NCBI RefSeq assembly: GCF_000696095.1
Contig: NZ_BAYX01000010.1
Location: 1-64,000, forward strand
Direction: 5' to 3'
DNA: 64,000 nt
Origin: Rhizobium rhizogenes NBRC 13257
GTDB taxonomy: Bacteria > Pseudomonadota > Alphaproteobacteria > Rhizobiales > Rhizobiaceae
Below, piece by piece: positions 16,448 to 25,421 of this stretch. The position numbers and the translations under genes are program-made. Below the pieces are notes generated by a model. It made no database searches. It saw only the letters and a program-made list of their open reading frames with translations, and was not told where the DNA came from. Each line of letters starts with the position of its first letter. The stretch's first letter is position 1.

Positions 16448-17491
16448 ATGATGGACTTTGACGATTTCAGCGGCGCCCTTGCCGAGAAACCGTTGTCTCA
16501 GGCCGAGAAGGCCGCAGCCGTTCTTCTTGCCATGGGAAAACAAGTGGCGGGACGGCTGCTGAAATATTTCACGCAGCATGAATTGCAGCTCATCATTGCC
16601 TCGGCGCAATCGCTGCGGCTCATTCCGCCCGACGAACTGGCGCAGCTCGTGGCGGAATTCGAGGATCTCTTCACCGAAGGCGCCGGCCTGATGGACAATG
16701 CCAAGGCGATCGAGAGCATTCTCGAAGAGGGCCTGACGCCGGACGAGGTCGATAGCCTGCTCGGCCGACGCACGGCCTTCCAGGCCTATGAGGCTTCGAT
16801 CTGGGATCGCCTCGGCGAAGCGGATCCGGCCTTCGTCGCCAAGTTCTTCCTGCGCGAACATCCGCAAACCATCGCCTATATGCTGTCGATGATGCCATCC
16901 TCCTTCGGCGCCAAGATCCTCCTGCAGCTGCCGGAGGCGCAGCGCGCCGACATCATGAACCGCACGGTCAATCTCAAGGATGTCAGCCCGAAAGCGGCGC
17001 AGATCATCGAGAACCGCGTCCAGGGGCTGATGACGGAGATCGAAGCCGAGCGCAACGCATCCGGCTCGACCAAGGTGGCGGAGCTGATGAACGAGCTCGA
17101 CAAGCCGCAGGTCGATACCCTGCTGACGTCGCTCGAAACGCTGAGCAAGGAATCGGTCGACAAGGTTCGCCCGAAGATCTTCCTCTTCGACGACCTCATG
17201 CTCATGCCGCAGCAGAGCCGTGTGCTGCTGCTCAACGACATCGCCTCGGATATCATCACCATGGCGCTGCGCGGCTCGACCATGGACATCCGCGAAATCG
17301 TGCTCGCATCGATCAGCCCACGCCAGCGCCGCATGATCGAATCCGATCTGCAGGTGCCCAGCAACGGCGTCAATGCACGCGAAATCGCCGTCGCCCGACG
17401 CGCCATCGCGCAGGAAGCCATCCGGCTTTCCAATTCCGGCCAGATCGAACTCAAGGCCAAGGACACGACACCTGTGGAGAAAGCCGCGTAA
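16448..17491 (+). CDS. fliG: Flagellar motor switch protein FliG
   Basis: 347 residues from ATG 16448, which has GGAG nine bases upstream; the frame also contains ATG 16439 and 16451. The N-terminus SQAEKAAAVLLAMGKQVAGR, middle EHPQTIAYMLSMM and C-terminal KIFLFDDLMLMPQQSRVLLL domains are standard FliG. FliG is the rotor component that interacts with MotA. It belongs to the rightward flagellar set and is followed by a terminator-like hairpin before flhB. Confidence 0.96.
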   Translation: MMDFDDFSGALAEKPLSQAEKAAAVLLAMGKQVAGRLLKYFTQHELQLIIASAQSLRLIPPDELAQLVAEFEDLFTEGAGLMDNAKAIESILEEGLTPDEVDSLLGRRTAFQAYEASIWDRLGEADPAFVAKFFLREHPQTIAYMLSMMPSSFGAKILLQLPEAQRADIMNRTVNLKDVSPKAAQIIENRVQGLMTEIEAERNASGSTKVAELMNELDKPQVDTLLTSLETLSKESVDKVRPKIFLFDDLMLMPQQSRVLLLNDIASDIITMALRGSTMDIREIVLASISPRQRRMIESDLQVPSNGVNAREIAVARRAIAQEAIRLSNSGQIELKAKDTTPVEKAA

Positions 17492-17535
17492 GTTCGACGC
17501 GACTCACCTGAATCGTCCTAGACTGTTCAAAACAG

Positions 17536-17556
17536 GGCCGCGCGTGCTGCGCGGCC
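17536..17556 (+). terminator. Terminator-like hairpin between fliG and flhB
   Basis: A perfect 8-bp GC-rich stem GGCCGCGC/GCGCGGCC with loop GTGCT is followed by TCTTTCCGTTTCG. The T-tract is weak, so this may be partial attenuation between fliG and flhB rather than a full stop. Confidence 0.55.
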
Positions 17557-17584
17557 TCTTTCCGTTTCGCGAAGGACGGCTGCT

Positions 17585-18661
17585 TTGGCTGACGAAGACA
17601 AGGACAGTAAAACAGAGAAACCGACGGAGAAAAAACTCCGCGACACCATGGAGAAGGGCAATGTGCCCCACTCCCGGGAAGCCACGATCTTTGCTTCCAT
17701 GCTGGCGACCGTCATCTATGTCACCTTCTTCCTGCCGGAGCGCATGGGGCGCATGGGCGAGGTGCTGCGAGACCTCTTCGAGAAGCCGGATCAATGGAAG
17801 CTGGAAACGGGGCCGGACGCCCTTTCACTGTTTACCCGAATCGGTTGGGAAGTCGGCAATCTCGTGTTGCCCGCCATCGTTCTGTTCTTCATCTTCGGGA
17901 TCGGCTCCTCGATGTTCCAGAACCTGCCCACGCCGGTTCTCGACCGCATTCAGCCGAAATTCTCGCGCATATCGCCTGTTTCCGGCTGGAACCGCATCTT
18001 CAGCACATCCGGCCTTGTGGAATTCGGCAAGTCGCTCGCCAAGATCGTGGTGGTCAGCATCATCATGTTCTTCGTACTGCGCGGCCAGTTCTTCCACGCG
18101 ATCGATTCGCTGGCTTCCGATCCGCAGACGATTTTCGTTCGGCTGTCGACCATCGTCCAGAGAATCCTGATGATCGTGCTGTTGGCAACCGCCGTCGTCG
18201 GCATTGCCGACGTGCTGTGGAGCCGTCACCATTGGTTCGATCAGCTGAAGATGACCAAGCAGGAGATCAAGGACGAATTCAAGCAGTCGCAGGGCGATCC
18301 GATCGTCAAGTCGCGCCAGCGCTCGGTTGCCCGCGACCGCGCCCGCCGGCGGATGATAAAGCAGGTGCCACGCGCAACCCTTGTTATCGCCAATCCGACC
18401 CATTTCGCCGTGGCGTTGCGCTATGTCCGCGAGGAAGGCGACGCGCCCGTCGTCGTTGCCAAGGGTCAGGACCTCATCGCGCTGAAAATCAGAGAGATTG
18501 CAGAGGCAAACGGCATTCCCGTTTTCGAGGATCCGCCACTCGCACGCTCCATGTTTGCGCAAGTCTCGGTCGATAGTGTCATCCCGTCAGTATTTTACAA
18601 GGCCGTCGCAGAGCTAATCCATCGGATCTACGCACAGTCGAATAGAACACGGGTACGATAA
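17585..18661 (+). CDS. flhB: Flagellar export switch protein FlhB
   Basis: 358 residues from a TTG start with GAAGGA eight bases upstream, giving the expected family N-terminus MADEDKDSKTEKPTEKKLRD. Four membrane segments precede the cytoplasmic domain, which contains the autocleavage motif NPTH within VIANPTHFAVALRY. FlhB controls the substrate-specificity switch from hook to filament export. A 145-codon gene of unknown function starts five bases after it. Confidence 0.96.
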   Translation: MADEDKDSKTEKPTEKKLRDTMEKGNVPHSREATIFASMLATVIYVTFFLPERMGRMGEVLRDLFEKPDQWKLETGPDALSLFTRIGWEVGNLVLPAIVLFFIFGIGSSMFQNLPTPVLDRIQPKFSRISPVSGWNRIFSTSGLVEFGKSLAKIVVVSIIMFFVLRGQFFHAIDSLASDPQTIFVRLSTIVQRILMIVLLATAVVGIADVLWSRHHWFDQLKMTKQEIKDEFKQSQGDPIVKSRQRSVARDRARRRMIKQVPRATLVIANPTHFAVALRYVREEGDAPVVVAKGQDLIALKIREIAEANGIPVFEDPPLARSMFAQVSVDSVIPSVFYKAVAELIHRIYAQSNRTRVR

Positions 18662-18666
18662 ATCGA

Positions 18667-19104
18667 ATGAAAAAATGCCCCTACTCTGCTCAACGTGAAC
18701 GCATTCTCGCTGAGGCCATCAGCCCGGTCGCCAGCGAATTGCGGCTTCTCGACGCCGCCGATCTGATTTCGCTGCTGCGATTCGAACGATACGGCAATCT
18801 TGCGGACCTCGTGGCCTCGGCCGCCGAGCTCTATTTCCTTCCCGGCATCGTCAATTTCGGGCTCGGCGGCGATTACAAGCTCGATTGGAGCGGCCCGGCC
18901 GAGGTCACGATCGACCTCGAAATCAAGCCGCGTGGCGTCACCATCTATGCCAAGCTCGCGCTTGCCGACCATCATGCCGGCATCGAGATCAACCACATCG
19001 CCTTCGAGAAAGCATCCGCTGATCCGGACGAGAATACAGCACTTCTCGCCCGCAGTCTCAAGGATGCCCGCTATGCGATCGGCAGCGCAACGCAGGCGGC
19101 CTGA
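18667..19104 (+). CDS. Conserved-looking protein of unknown function after flhB
   Basis: 145 residues with no signal peptide or membrane helix. The N-terminal half is helical (ELRLLDAADLISLLRFERYG) and the C-terminal half has alternating strands (VTIDLEIKPRGVTIYAKLAL). Five bases after flhB on the same strand and convergent with visR, it very likely belongs to the flagellar operon. It is not FliH, FliJ or FliK by any motif I can see. I do not recognise the family. Confidence 0.75.
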   Translation: MKKCPYSAQRERILAEAISPVASELRLLDAADLISLLRFERYGNLADLVASAAELYFLPGIVNFGLGGDYKLDWSGPAEVTIDLEIKPRGVTIYAKLALADHHAGIEINHIAFEKASADPDENTALLARSLKDARYAIGSATQAA

Positions 19105-19161
19105 GGACGCCTGAATCATTCCGGAATTTACGATATGAAGATCCGCTGAGGAGCGTCGGCG

Positions 19162-19908
19162 TCAACTGATGTAACCGAAGCGGATCGCCTTCGCGATCGC
19201 CTGGATGCGATTGACACTGTCGAGCTTGATCGTCGCCGAGCCGAGATAGGCGTTGACGGTATGTACCGACAAACCGAGCTTTTCGGCGATTTCCTCGCTG
19301 ATCCGTCCGTCGCCGGCCAGTTGCAGGCAGGCAATCTCTCGTTCGCTCAATGCTTCGGCGGCCGGCGAGCGGCGCTCATCGAGCGACAGAAGCTCCATCA
19401 TGATCTGGCAGCTGCGGCCATGCAGCTCGACGATCATGTCGCTCGCCACGTCCATGAACTTCGCGGTGAAAACGACATAGCCATTGCCGACCGAGCCCAG
19501 CCGCACCGGAAAAGCAACACCGGCGAAAGGCAGGAGATGCGGCTTCAGGCGCTGGGTGAAAGCGGCAAAATCCGGCGTCTCGGCCGTGCTGTCGCTGTCG
19601 CGGCCGTTCCACATCAAAGGTAGCAGCGACTTCTCGATATGCTCGATCATCGCTTCGCCATAGGCCTCGACGAAGGCCTTGTTCATGACGGGATTGGCCG
19701 AACCCCAGTTCTCCAGTTCGCAGACCAGGCGCTGCTTGCTCGGCAGGCCGGAACCGCTGAGCCGATAGAGTGCGAAATTCTGCGCGTCGATCAATTTCTG
19801 CATCGACACCAGCTTCGGGAAGAGATCGGAGCGGCCGGAAATCCGATGCAAACGACTAAGCTTCGTCTCGCCCGACATGTCCGTCGCCTTGCCCGGCTGA
19901 TATCGCAT
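19162..19908 (-). CDS. visR: LuxR-family motility master regulator VisR
   Basis: 248 residues. The C-terminus is a LuxR-type helix-turn-helix with LSEREIACLQLAGDGRISEE and LGLSVHTVNAYLGSATIKLD. The N-terminal part is a putative ligand or dimerisation domain without known motifs. In S. meliloti VisN and VisR act together at the top of the flagellar hierarchy. ATG 19908 lies 11 bases after the visN stop; ATG 19878 is an alternative start also with a ribosome binding site. Confidence 0.9.
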   Translation of the reverse strand: MRYQPGKATDMSGETKLSRLHRISGRSDLFPKLVSMQKLIDAQNFALYRLSGSGLPSKQRLVCELENWGSANPVMNKAFVEAYGEAMIEHIEKSLLPLMWNGRDSDSTAETPDFAAFTQRLKPHLLPFAGVAFPVRLGSVGNGYVVFTAKFMDVASDMIVELHGRSCQIMMELLSLDERRSPAAEALSEREIACLQLAGDGRISEEIAEKLGLSVHTVNAYLGSATIKLDSVNRIQAIAKAIRFGYIS

Positions 19909-19919
19909 TCAATAGGCCT

Positions 19920-20657
19920 TCAAACGAGGTTGTTTCTGACGGCAAACGCGATGGCTTCCGATCGCGTTTTCGTCGCGGTCTTGCGCATGACGCTGGTGAT
20001 GTAGTTGTTGATGGTATTGCGCGAGATGCCAAGAATCATAGCGATCTCGTCGCTGGTCTTGCCCTCGGCAATCCAGAACAGACATTCCAGTTCGCGCTCG
20101 GTCAAATCGAAATCGCGCTCCAGCTTGCCTTCTACACTGCGGGTGAAGCTGGCGAAATAGCCCGCCAGCAGCCCGACATCGCGCAACCGCTCCGGCGACA
20201 GCAACAGGCTGTCACGGGCCAGAAGCATCAGCGAGAACCGCGTGCGCCCGACATTGAAGGTCAGCGCGCAATAGTGACGGCTGACACCCTCCGGCGGCTC
20301 GACATCATCGGGCAGGAAGGCAAAAACCGGTTGGAACAGCGACATGGATTTTTCCAGCTCGCCGGCACGGCCATAGCCGTTCGTGAGTTCGGAAGCCAGG
20401 CGCCGGACGAGATCGAAGGGCCAATCCGAAGACACGACGAAATCGAGCCCGCTCTCCTGAATCAGGTCGCAGCGCGCCAGGAGATAGTGAGAGGCGCCGA
20501 CATAATCCGTCAGCACGCGCAGGCCGGATTGGAGATAGGCCGGTCCCGCAACGGCAGTCAGTTGCAGAATGAGCTGATCGCGCGACATGGCGCTGGAAGG
20601 GGCGGCTGCTCGCGCATCCTTATCGCCCTTGCTCGCCTGCGATATCTGCATGTCCAT
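19920..20657 (-). CDS. visN: LuxR-family motility master regulator VisN
   Basis: 245 residues from ATG 20657, preceded by AGGA at nine bases; a longer frame to 20774 lacks such support. The C-terminal LuxR HTH reads LTERELECLFWIAEGKTSDE then GISRNTINNYITSVMRKTAT. It pairs with VisR to activate flagellar and chemotaxis genes, by analogy with S. meliloti. The gene lies between fliF and visR within the regulon it controls. Confidence 0.9.
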   Translation of the reverse strand: MDMQISQASKGDKDARAAAPSSAMSRDQLILQLTAVAGPAYLQSGLRVLTDYVGASHYLLARCDLIQESGLDFVVSSDWPFDLVRRLASELTNGYGRAGELEKSMSLFQPVFAFLPDDVEPPEGVSRHYCALTFNVGRTRFSLMLLARDSLLLSPERLRDVGLLAGYFASFTRSVEGKLERDFDLTERELECLFWIAEGKTSDEIAMILGISRNTINNYITSVMRKTATKTRSEAIAFAVRNNLV

Positions 20658-21158
20658 TTTCTGCGTTCCTGCCACTGTCGGACGATGGGACGTCAACGAG
20701 AGCATTGCTCGGTCTGGACCCAGGGCACCCCCCCGAAAACCGACATCGATCTTCAAAAAAGGCGCCTGCGCCAACTTAAATTACGGTTACGCCTCAAACG
20801 CATCCGGCGGAGGCACGGCGCGCAAGCGCTAACATGAATTCCACTTCGGCAATCGCATTGGCCCAGATCGCCGGAAACCCAATCAACAAACTATAAACTG
20901 ATTTCTCCGCGTCCCTGCATCTTCAAACCTTGAATTCACCGGGGGCGGATTACAGCCCGATTCGCGCCGATTCGGCACTGTTGCGGACAGATGAGCAGAC
21001 TGTAAGTCGATTCTTTCTACCCAGCAATGAAATTTGCCTTCTCTTCTTCACTTGCCAACATCTCATACAGCCTGATTTCGTGATGGTGGCTTGCAGCAAA
21101 TATTCGCGAAATCCAGGATTGCAACGACCTTGTTGCATCCTATCCGTTCACGCGAAAA
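20658..21158. promoter_or_regulatory. Non-coding region upstream of visN
   Basis: About 500 bp with no credible gene; it should hold the visN promoter on the minus strand. The notable features are a direct repeat CCGATTCG at 20957-20964 and 20967-20974, a 10-bp period, and the overlapping palindrome GCCGA-T-TCGGC at 20966-20976. They lie about 300 bp upstream of the visN start. I see no other structure I can support. Confidence 0.4.
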
Positions 21159-21177
21159 GACCGGGATCTCCCCGGTC
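21159..21177 (-). terminator. Terminator downstream of fliF
   Basis: A perfect 7-bp stem GACCGGG (21159-21165) and CCCGGTC (21171-21177) is followed on the minus strand by TTTT, and on the plus strand by CCTTTT. It lies just beyond the fliF stop and may work in both directions. Confidence 0.85.
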
Positions 21178-21183
21178 CTTTTA

Positions 21184-22863
21184 TCAGGCGGCCTTGTCGA
21201 CGGCCCATTTTCTGAGGATCTTGGCGGCTCGCTCCTCGCTGATTTCCACCATCCGCGAGAGGCGACGCTCCGGCCCTTCCTTGACGCGGCGATTGAAAGT
21301 GCTGTTGTCCTCGCCCATCGTCAGCAGATCGTCGGTACTGTCGAAGCCGAAATCCGAACCGAAGCCGTCCATCAGCGCCGCGCCGGGTCCGCCGACCGCG
21401 CCGGGTGCGAAATCCGGCAATTCGAGCCCGGCCGCGTCCGGCAGAGCCGTGCCGTTGGCACCGCCGCCAAGCGAGCGGATCAGCGGACGGAAGCCCAGCC
21501 AGATGATGAGGACGGCGACCGCGACGAAGGCGAGCGAATTGATGATGCCTGCGATATTGCGGCTCAGCACATCCATGATGTTGAGACCCGACGCGTTGTC
21601 GTCGAGCAGCTGGGTGTCGAGGAAGTCCATCGCATTGACCGTCACCACGTCGCCGCGGCTTGGATCGAGGCCGGCAGCGGTTGCAACGATCTTCTGCATC
21701 TCGGCGATATAGGCATCGACCTTTGCCGGATCGGCCGGCTGACCGACCATCTGGGCGATACGGCCCCTATTGACCACCACAGCGACCGACAGTTTTTCGA
21801 TCCTGTAGCTGTTGCGGACCGTTGCGGTCGTCTTGCTATTGATTTCGTAATTGGTCTGCTCTTCGCGCTTGTCGGTCTGGTCGTTCGATGTCGGCCCATT
21901 GCCGCCGGCCTGAGGTGCGGCCTGCGGAATGTTCTGCTCGACGGTCGCCGCCGTGTCCGACTGGCGCTGCTGCGACTTCTGCGCTTCCTTGGTGGTGCGG
22001 ACCGAACGCTCGACCTTTGATTCCGGATCGTAGGTGGTTTCCTGCACCTGCTGGCTGTCGGTGTTCAGCTGGGCCGTCACGCTGGAGCGGAAATTGTCCA
22101 TGCCGAGGAAGGGTGCCAGCGCCTTGTCGATATTCGATGCGATTTCGCCCTGAACATTCTGCACGATGCCGAGATTGCGGTTCAGAGCCCCATTGCTCTG
22201 ATCGTCGCCGGAGGCGAGCAGCTGCCCGGTGGAATCGAGGATGGTGACGTCGTCGACCTCAAGACCGGGCACGGCGGAGGCGACGAGATGGCGGATGGCC
22301 TGGGCGGCCTTGCGCGCCGCTTCGGCATTGGCCCGGATCATCACCGAGGCCGTCGGCTTCTGGTCCGCCTTCCGGAAGTTGCCGACATCCTGCATGACGA
22401 TATGAACACGCGCCGCGCTGATGCCGGAGATCGAGGTGATCGTCCGGCCGATTTCGCCCTCCAGCGCACGGACACGAGTCACTTCCTGCATGAAGGAGGT
22501 CAGGCCGAGCGAGCCGACATTGTCGAAGAGCTCATAGCCGGCATTGGTGCTGTTCGGCAGGCCGCGCTCGGCAAGTAGCGCGCGGGCCTTGCCGGTCATG
22601 CCGGTCGGCACGGTCAGGCTGGTGCCGTCCGCCCCCACCTGGAAATTGATCTTGGCTTCGGCAAGCGCAATGCTGATCTGATTCAGATCGGTCGCATCCA
22701 GGCCGACATAAAGCGTCTCCTGGGCAGGCTTGTTGACGTAAAGGGCTGCAAACAGGACCAGCGCCACGGACAAAATGCCCACGCCGGCGAGAGTCAGCAA
22801 CCGCGTCCTCCCGAGATTCTGCAGATTCCTGAACAAGGGAACTAATTGATTTAACAGATTCAT
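21184..22863 (-). CDS. fliF: Flagellar MS-ring protein FliF
   Basis: 559 residues with an N-terminal membrane helix (about 24-44), the YscJ/FliF domain (TLYVGLDATDLNQISIALAE, GYELFDNVGSLGLTSFMQEV) and a second membrane helix near residue 440. The cytoplasmic C-terminus binds FliG. FliF forms the MS ring housing the export gate. A 167-bp gap upstream to cheT suggests a promoter of its own. Confidence 0.97.
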   Translation of the reverse strand: MNLLNQLVPLFRNLQNLGRTRLLTLAGVGILSVALVLFAALYVNKPAQETLYVGLDATDLNQISIALAEAKINFQVGADGTSLTVPTGMTGKARALLAERGLPNSTNAGYELFDNVGSLGLTSFMQEVTRVRALEGEIGRTITSISGISAARVHIVMQDVGNFRKADQKPTASVMIRANAEAARKAAQAIRHLVASAVPGLEVDDVTILDSTGQLLASGDDQSNGALNRNLGIVQNVQGEIASNIDKALAPFLGMDNFRSSVTAQLNTDSQQVQETTYDPESKVERSVRTTKEAQKSQQRQSDTAATVEQNIPQAAPQAGGNGPTSNDQTDKREEQTNYEINSKTTATVRNSYRIEKLSVAVVVNRGRIAQMVGQPADPAKVDAYIAEMQKIVATAAGLDPSRGDVVTVNAMDFLDTQLLDDNASGLNIMDVLSRNIAGIINSLAFVAVAVLIIWLGFRPLIRSLGGGANGTALPDAAGLELPDFAPGAVGGPGAALMDGFGSDFGFDSTDDLLTMGEDNSTFNRRVKEGPERRLSRMVEISEERAAKILRKWAVDKAA

Positions 22864-23030
22864 TCTGTTCTCGCACGATTCGTCAAAGACCTGATGGCTT
22901 TGTGCCCTGCAGCGAAGATAGGAATCGAAACTTGTGCGAGCGTTTCGTCCGGCGGGGAAAACGAGAGAAGCGAGAAGAAAACTATTTAAAAAAGTATAGG
23001 AAAAACAATACCAGGTACCGGCGGTTGCGG

Positions 23031-23420
23031 TCAGAAGAAATCGAAATCGCCGGCAGCCTTGGCAAGCGGCTGGGAATGGCCGTGACGCTGGCTGCCGCCC
23101 AGTGCCTTCTGCATCTCGGTGAGCTTCACCAGGCTCAGCGCCGTCGCGACATCGACCATCCAGCCATCCGGCATGTCGCCGGTAATGGTATCGATGAATT
23201 CGGCGATACCGCGTGTCTTCTGTACGGCCAGATCGATGCCCTGCATGACCTTCATCGCGTCAGGCGATTCCAGCACATTGACGCCGCTGAGATCGAGCAG
23301 TTGCGGCTCGATGCGCTCGATCAGGTAAGCGATATCGTGCAGTTCCGCGACGATCCGCATCAGGATGGCGGGGAGCGTCTCCTGCATGGCGGTCATGTCG
23401 GCGCGCTGGATGTTGGTCAT
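23031..23420 (-). CDS. cheT: Chemotaxis protein CheT
   Basis: 129 residues, mostly helical, last gene of the che operon and 17 bp after cheD. Position and size match S. meliloti CheT, reported to speed dephosphorylation of CheY1-P through a DXXXQ motif and to bind CheR. Here residues 63-67 read DLAVQ, within GIDLAVQKT, which fits. The C-terminus ends GDFDFF. The call rests on synteny plus this motif, not on a strong family signature. Confidence 0.75.
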   Translation of the reverse strand: MTNIQRADMTAMQETLPAILMRIVAELHDIAYLIERIEPQLLDLSGVNVLESPDAMKVMQGIDLAVQKTRGIAEFIDTITGDMPDGWMVDVATALSLVKLTEMQKALGGSQRHGHSQPLAKAAGDFDFF

Positions 23421-23437
23421 CGGGTAGTCCTCGCTGA

Positions 23438-23992
23438 TCAGAAAAATTCGATCGCATTGTCGACAGGCTTCGGGGCTGCAACGGGGCGCTGTTCCAGGGC
23501 CACGGTCTTCTGTGTTTCGGCGCCGGTCAGCGGATATTGCCGCGCACGGCCGGAAACCGGCCAGTACTCCACCTTGCGCCCATGCTCGCCGCCCGTGCTG
23601 GAGCTGACGACCGGGATGCCTTCATCCCGCAGGAACTGCATGGCGAAGGCCGCATTCTGTTCGCCGACATTGGAGAAGGTGGCGATCGTCTTTGCGCCGC
23701 CGAAAACCTTCGCCTCCAGCCGGTCGCGACGCGCGCCCTGCTTCAGAAGACCGTTGATCAGCAGTTCCATCAGATGCACGCCGTAGCGCGTGGCGTCGCC
23801 GCCGCTTGTCGGCGAGGACGCCATTCCCGGCAGCAGAAAATGGTTCATACCGCCGACGCCAGCCACCGGATCGCGCAAACATGCCGCCACACACGAGCCG
23901 AGAATGGTCGCCAGGACCACCTCGGGGTCACCGATGACCTTATACTCGCCCTGAATGATATGCACACGACGGGCGGTGGCCTCGAGGATCAT
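23438..23992 (-). CDS. cheD: Chemoreceptor glutamine deamidase CheD
   Basis: 184 residues. The catalytic Cys34 lies in ATILGSCVAACLRDP, His51 in GGMNHFLLP and Thr29 nearby, matching the CheD Thr-Cys-His triad with the usual 17-residue Cys-His spacing. CheD deamidates receptor glutamines and can interact with other Che proteins. The start overlaps the cheY2 stop by four bases. Confidence 0.94.
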   Translation of the reverse strand: MILEATARRVHIIQGEYKVIGDPEVVLATILGSCVAACLRDPVAGVGGMNHFLLPGMASSPTSGGDATRYGVHLMELLINGLLKQGARRDRLEAKVFGGAKTIATFSNVGEQNAAFAMQFLRDEGIPVVSSSTGGEHGRKVEYWPVSGRARQYPLTGAETQKTVALEQRPVAAPKPVDNAIEFF

Positions 23993-24378
23993 TTCAGCGC
24001 TCCGAACACGGCCTCGATTGCAGCCTTCATCTTTTCGATGGTGAAGGGCTTGGCGAGAACATTGTTGGCGCCAAGCTGTGCCGCCTTCTGCACCAGGGCG
24101 CGATCGCCCTGCGCCGTCAGGATGATGAAGGCGGCCTTCTTGGTTGCCGGATTGGTGCGAACGGCCTGCAACAGGCCGAGACCATCCATCTTCGGCATGT
24201 TGAAGTCCGAGATCACCAGATGATGCGGCTGCTGCTGCATGATCTTCATGCCCTGCTCGCCGTCGCCGGCGGCAGTGATCTGCTTGAAACCCAGTTGCGT
24301 CAGCGCATCGCTGAGCAACAGGCGGCTGGTGACCTGATCGTCGACGATCAGAACTTTGATTTTCTCCGCTAGAGACAT
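23989..24378 (-). CDS. cheY2: Chemotaxis response regulator CheY2 (motor-binding type)
   Basis: 129 residues, a single receiver domain: acidic pair Asp13-Asp14, phospho-acceptor Asp58 in LVISDFNMPKMDG, Thr in IILTAQ and Lys in VLAKPF. Placement between cheB and cheD matches S. meliloti CheY2, the regulator that slows the motor. It overlaps cheB by one base and cheD by four. Confidence 0.92.
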   Translation of the reverse strand: MSLAEKIKVLIVDDQVTSRLLLSDALTQLGFKQITAAGDGEQGMKIMQQQPHHLVISDFNMPKMDGLGLLQAVRTNPATKKAAFIILTAQGDRALVQKAAQLGANNVLAKPFTIEKMKAAIEAVFGALK

Positions 24379-25421
24379 TATTCGCTCCCTTCCTTTCGGG
24401 CGGCTGTTACTTTCAATATTTCCTCGCCAATGGCGTTCAGCGGAAACTGCTGTTCGACTGCACCGAGCTCAAACGCGACCCTCGGCATTCCATAGACCAC
24501 GCAGGTCTTTTCGTTCTGGCCGATAGTGCGCGCGCCGGCATGACGCATCTTGAGAAGACCCGCGGCGCCATCGCGCCCCATGCCGGTCAGGATCACGCCC
24601 ACGGCGTTGCGGCCGGCAAGCTCGGCCACCGAATCGAACAGTACATCGACGGAAGGGCGATGGCCGTTGACCGGCCCGCCCTCGACCAGCCGGCAATGCG
24701 GCGCCGAAGAGCTGGCGACCTGCAGATGCCTTTCACCGCCGGGTGCCAGATAGATCTTGCCGATCTCCAGCCGCGCGCCGTCGCTCGCCTCCTGCACCAC
24801 GGGGGCGCAGAGACGGTTGAGACGCTCGGCGAAACTGCGGGTGAAACTCGGCGGCATATGCTGGGTGATGACCGTCGGCGGGCAATTGGCCGGGAATTTC
24901 TGCAGCACCGCGATCAACGCCTCGACACCGCCGGTGGAGGAGCCGATCGCAACGATCTTGCGGCCGACACGGAAATCGGCAACCGCGGGCGGCGGGGCAT
25001 GGCTGGCGGCAGGCTTGACATATTGCCGCTGCGAACGGGCCGCCGCCTTCACCTTTTCGGCGAGATCGCCGAAGGGACGGGGCTCGCCCGGCACCGGCTT
25101 GCCGACGCAATCGAAGGCACCGATCTCCAGCGCGGCCAGCGTCGCCTCCGCGCCGCGATGCGTCATGGTCGAGACCATGATGACCGGCATGGGCCTCAGC
25201 GTCATGATCTTTTCGAGGAAGTCGAGGCCGTTCATGTTCGGCATCTCGATATCGAGCGTCACGACGTCGGGATTGAGCGCCTTGATCGCGGCACGCGCTT
25301 CCAGCGCATCCCCGGCCTGGCCGATGACGTCGACCTCAGGATCGGAGCGCAGGACGGCGGTGATCAGGCCGCGCATGGTGGGCGAGTCGTCGACGACGAG
25401 AACGCGGGCGGGAGCGCTCAT
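24378..25421 (-). CDS. cheB: Chemoreceptor methylesterase CheB
   Basis: 347 residues: an N-terminal receiver domain (Asp57 in VVTLDIEMPNMNG) and a C-terminal methylesterase domain with IGSSTGGVEAL, ITQHMPPSFT and LTGMGRDGAAGL supplying the catalytic Ser, His and Asp. It removes methyl groups from receptors when phosphorylated by CheA. Its start overlaps the cheR stop by four bases. Confidence 0.97.
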   Translation of the reverse strand: MSAPARVLVVDDSPTMRGLITAVLRSDPEVDVIGQAGDALEARAAIKALNPDVVTLDIEMPNMNGLDFLEKIMTLRPMPVIMVSTMTHRGAEATLAALEIGAFDCVGKPVPGEPRPFGDLAEKVKAAARSQRQYVKPAASHAPPPAVADFRVGRKIVAIGSSTGGVEALIAVLQKFPANCPPTVITQHMPPSFTRSFAERLNRLCAPVVQEASDGARLEIGKIYLAPGGERHLQVASSSAPHCRLVEGGPVNGHRPSVDVLFDSVAELAGRNAVGVILTGMGRDGAAGLLKMRHAGARTIGQNEKTCVVYGMPRVAFELGAVEQQFPLNAIGEEILKVTAARKEGSE

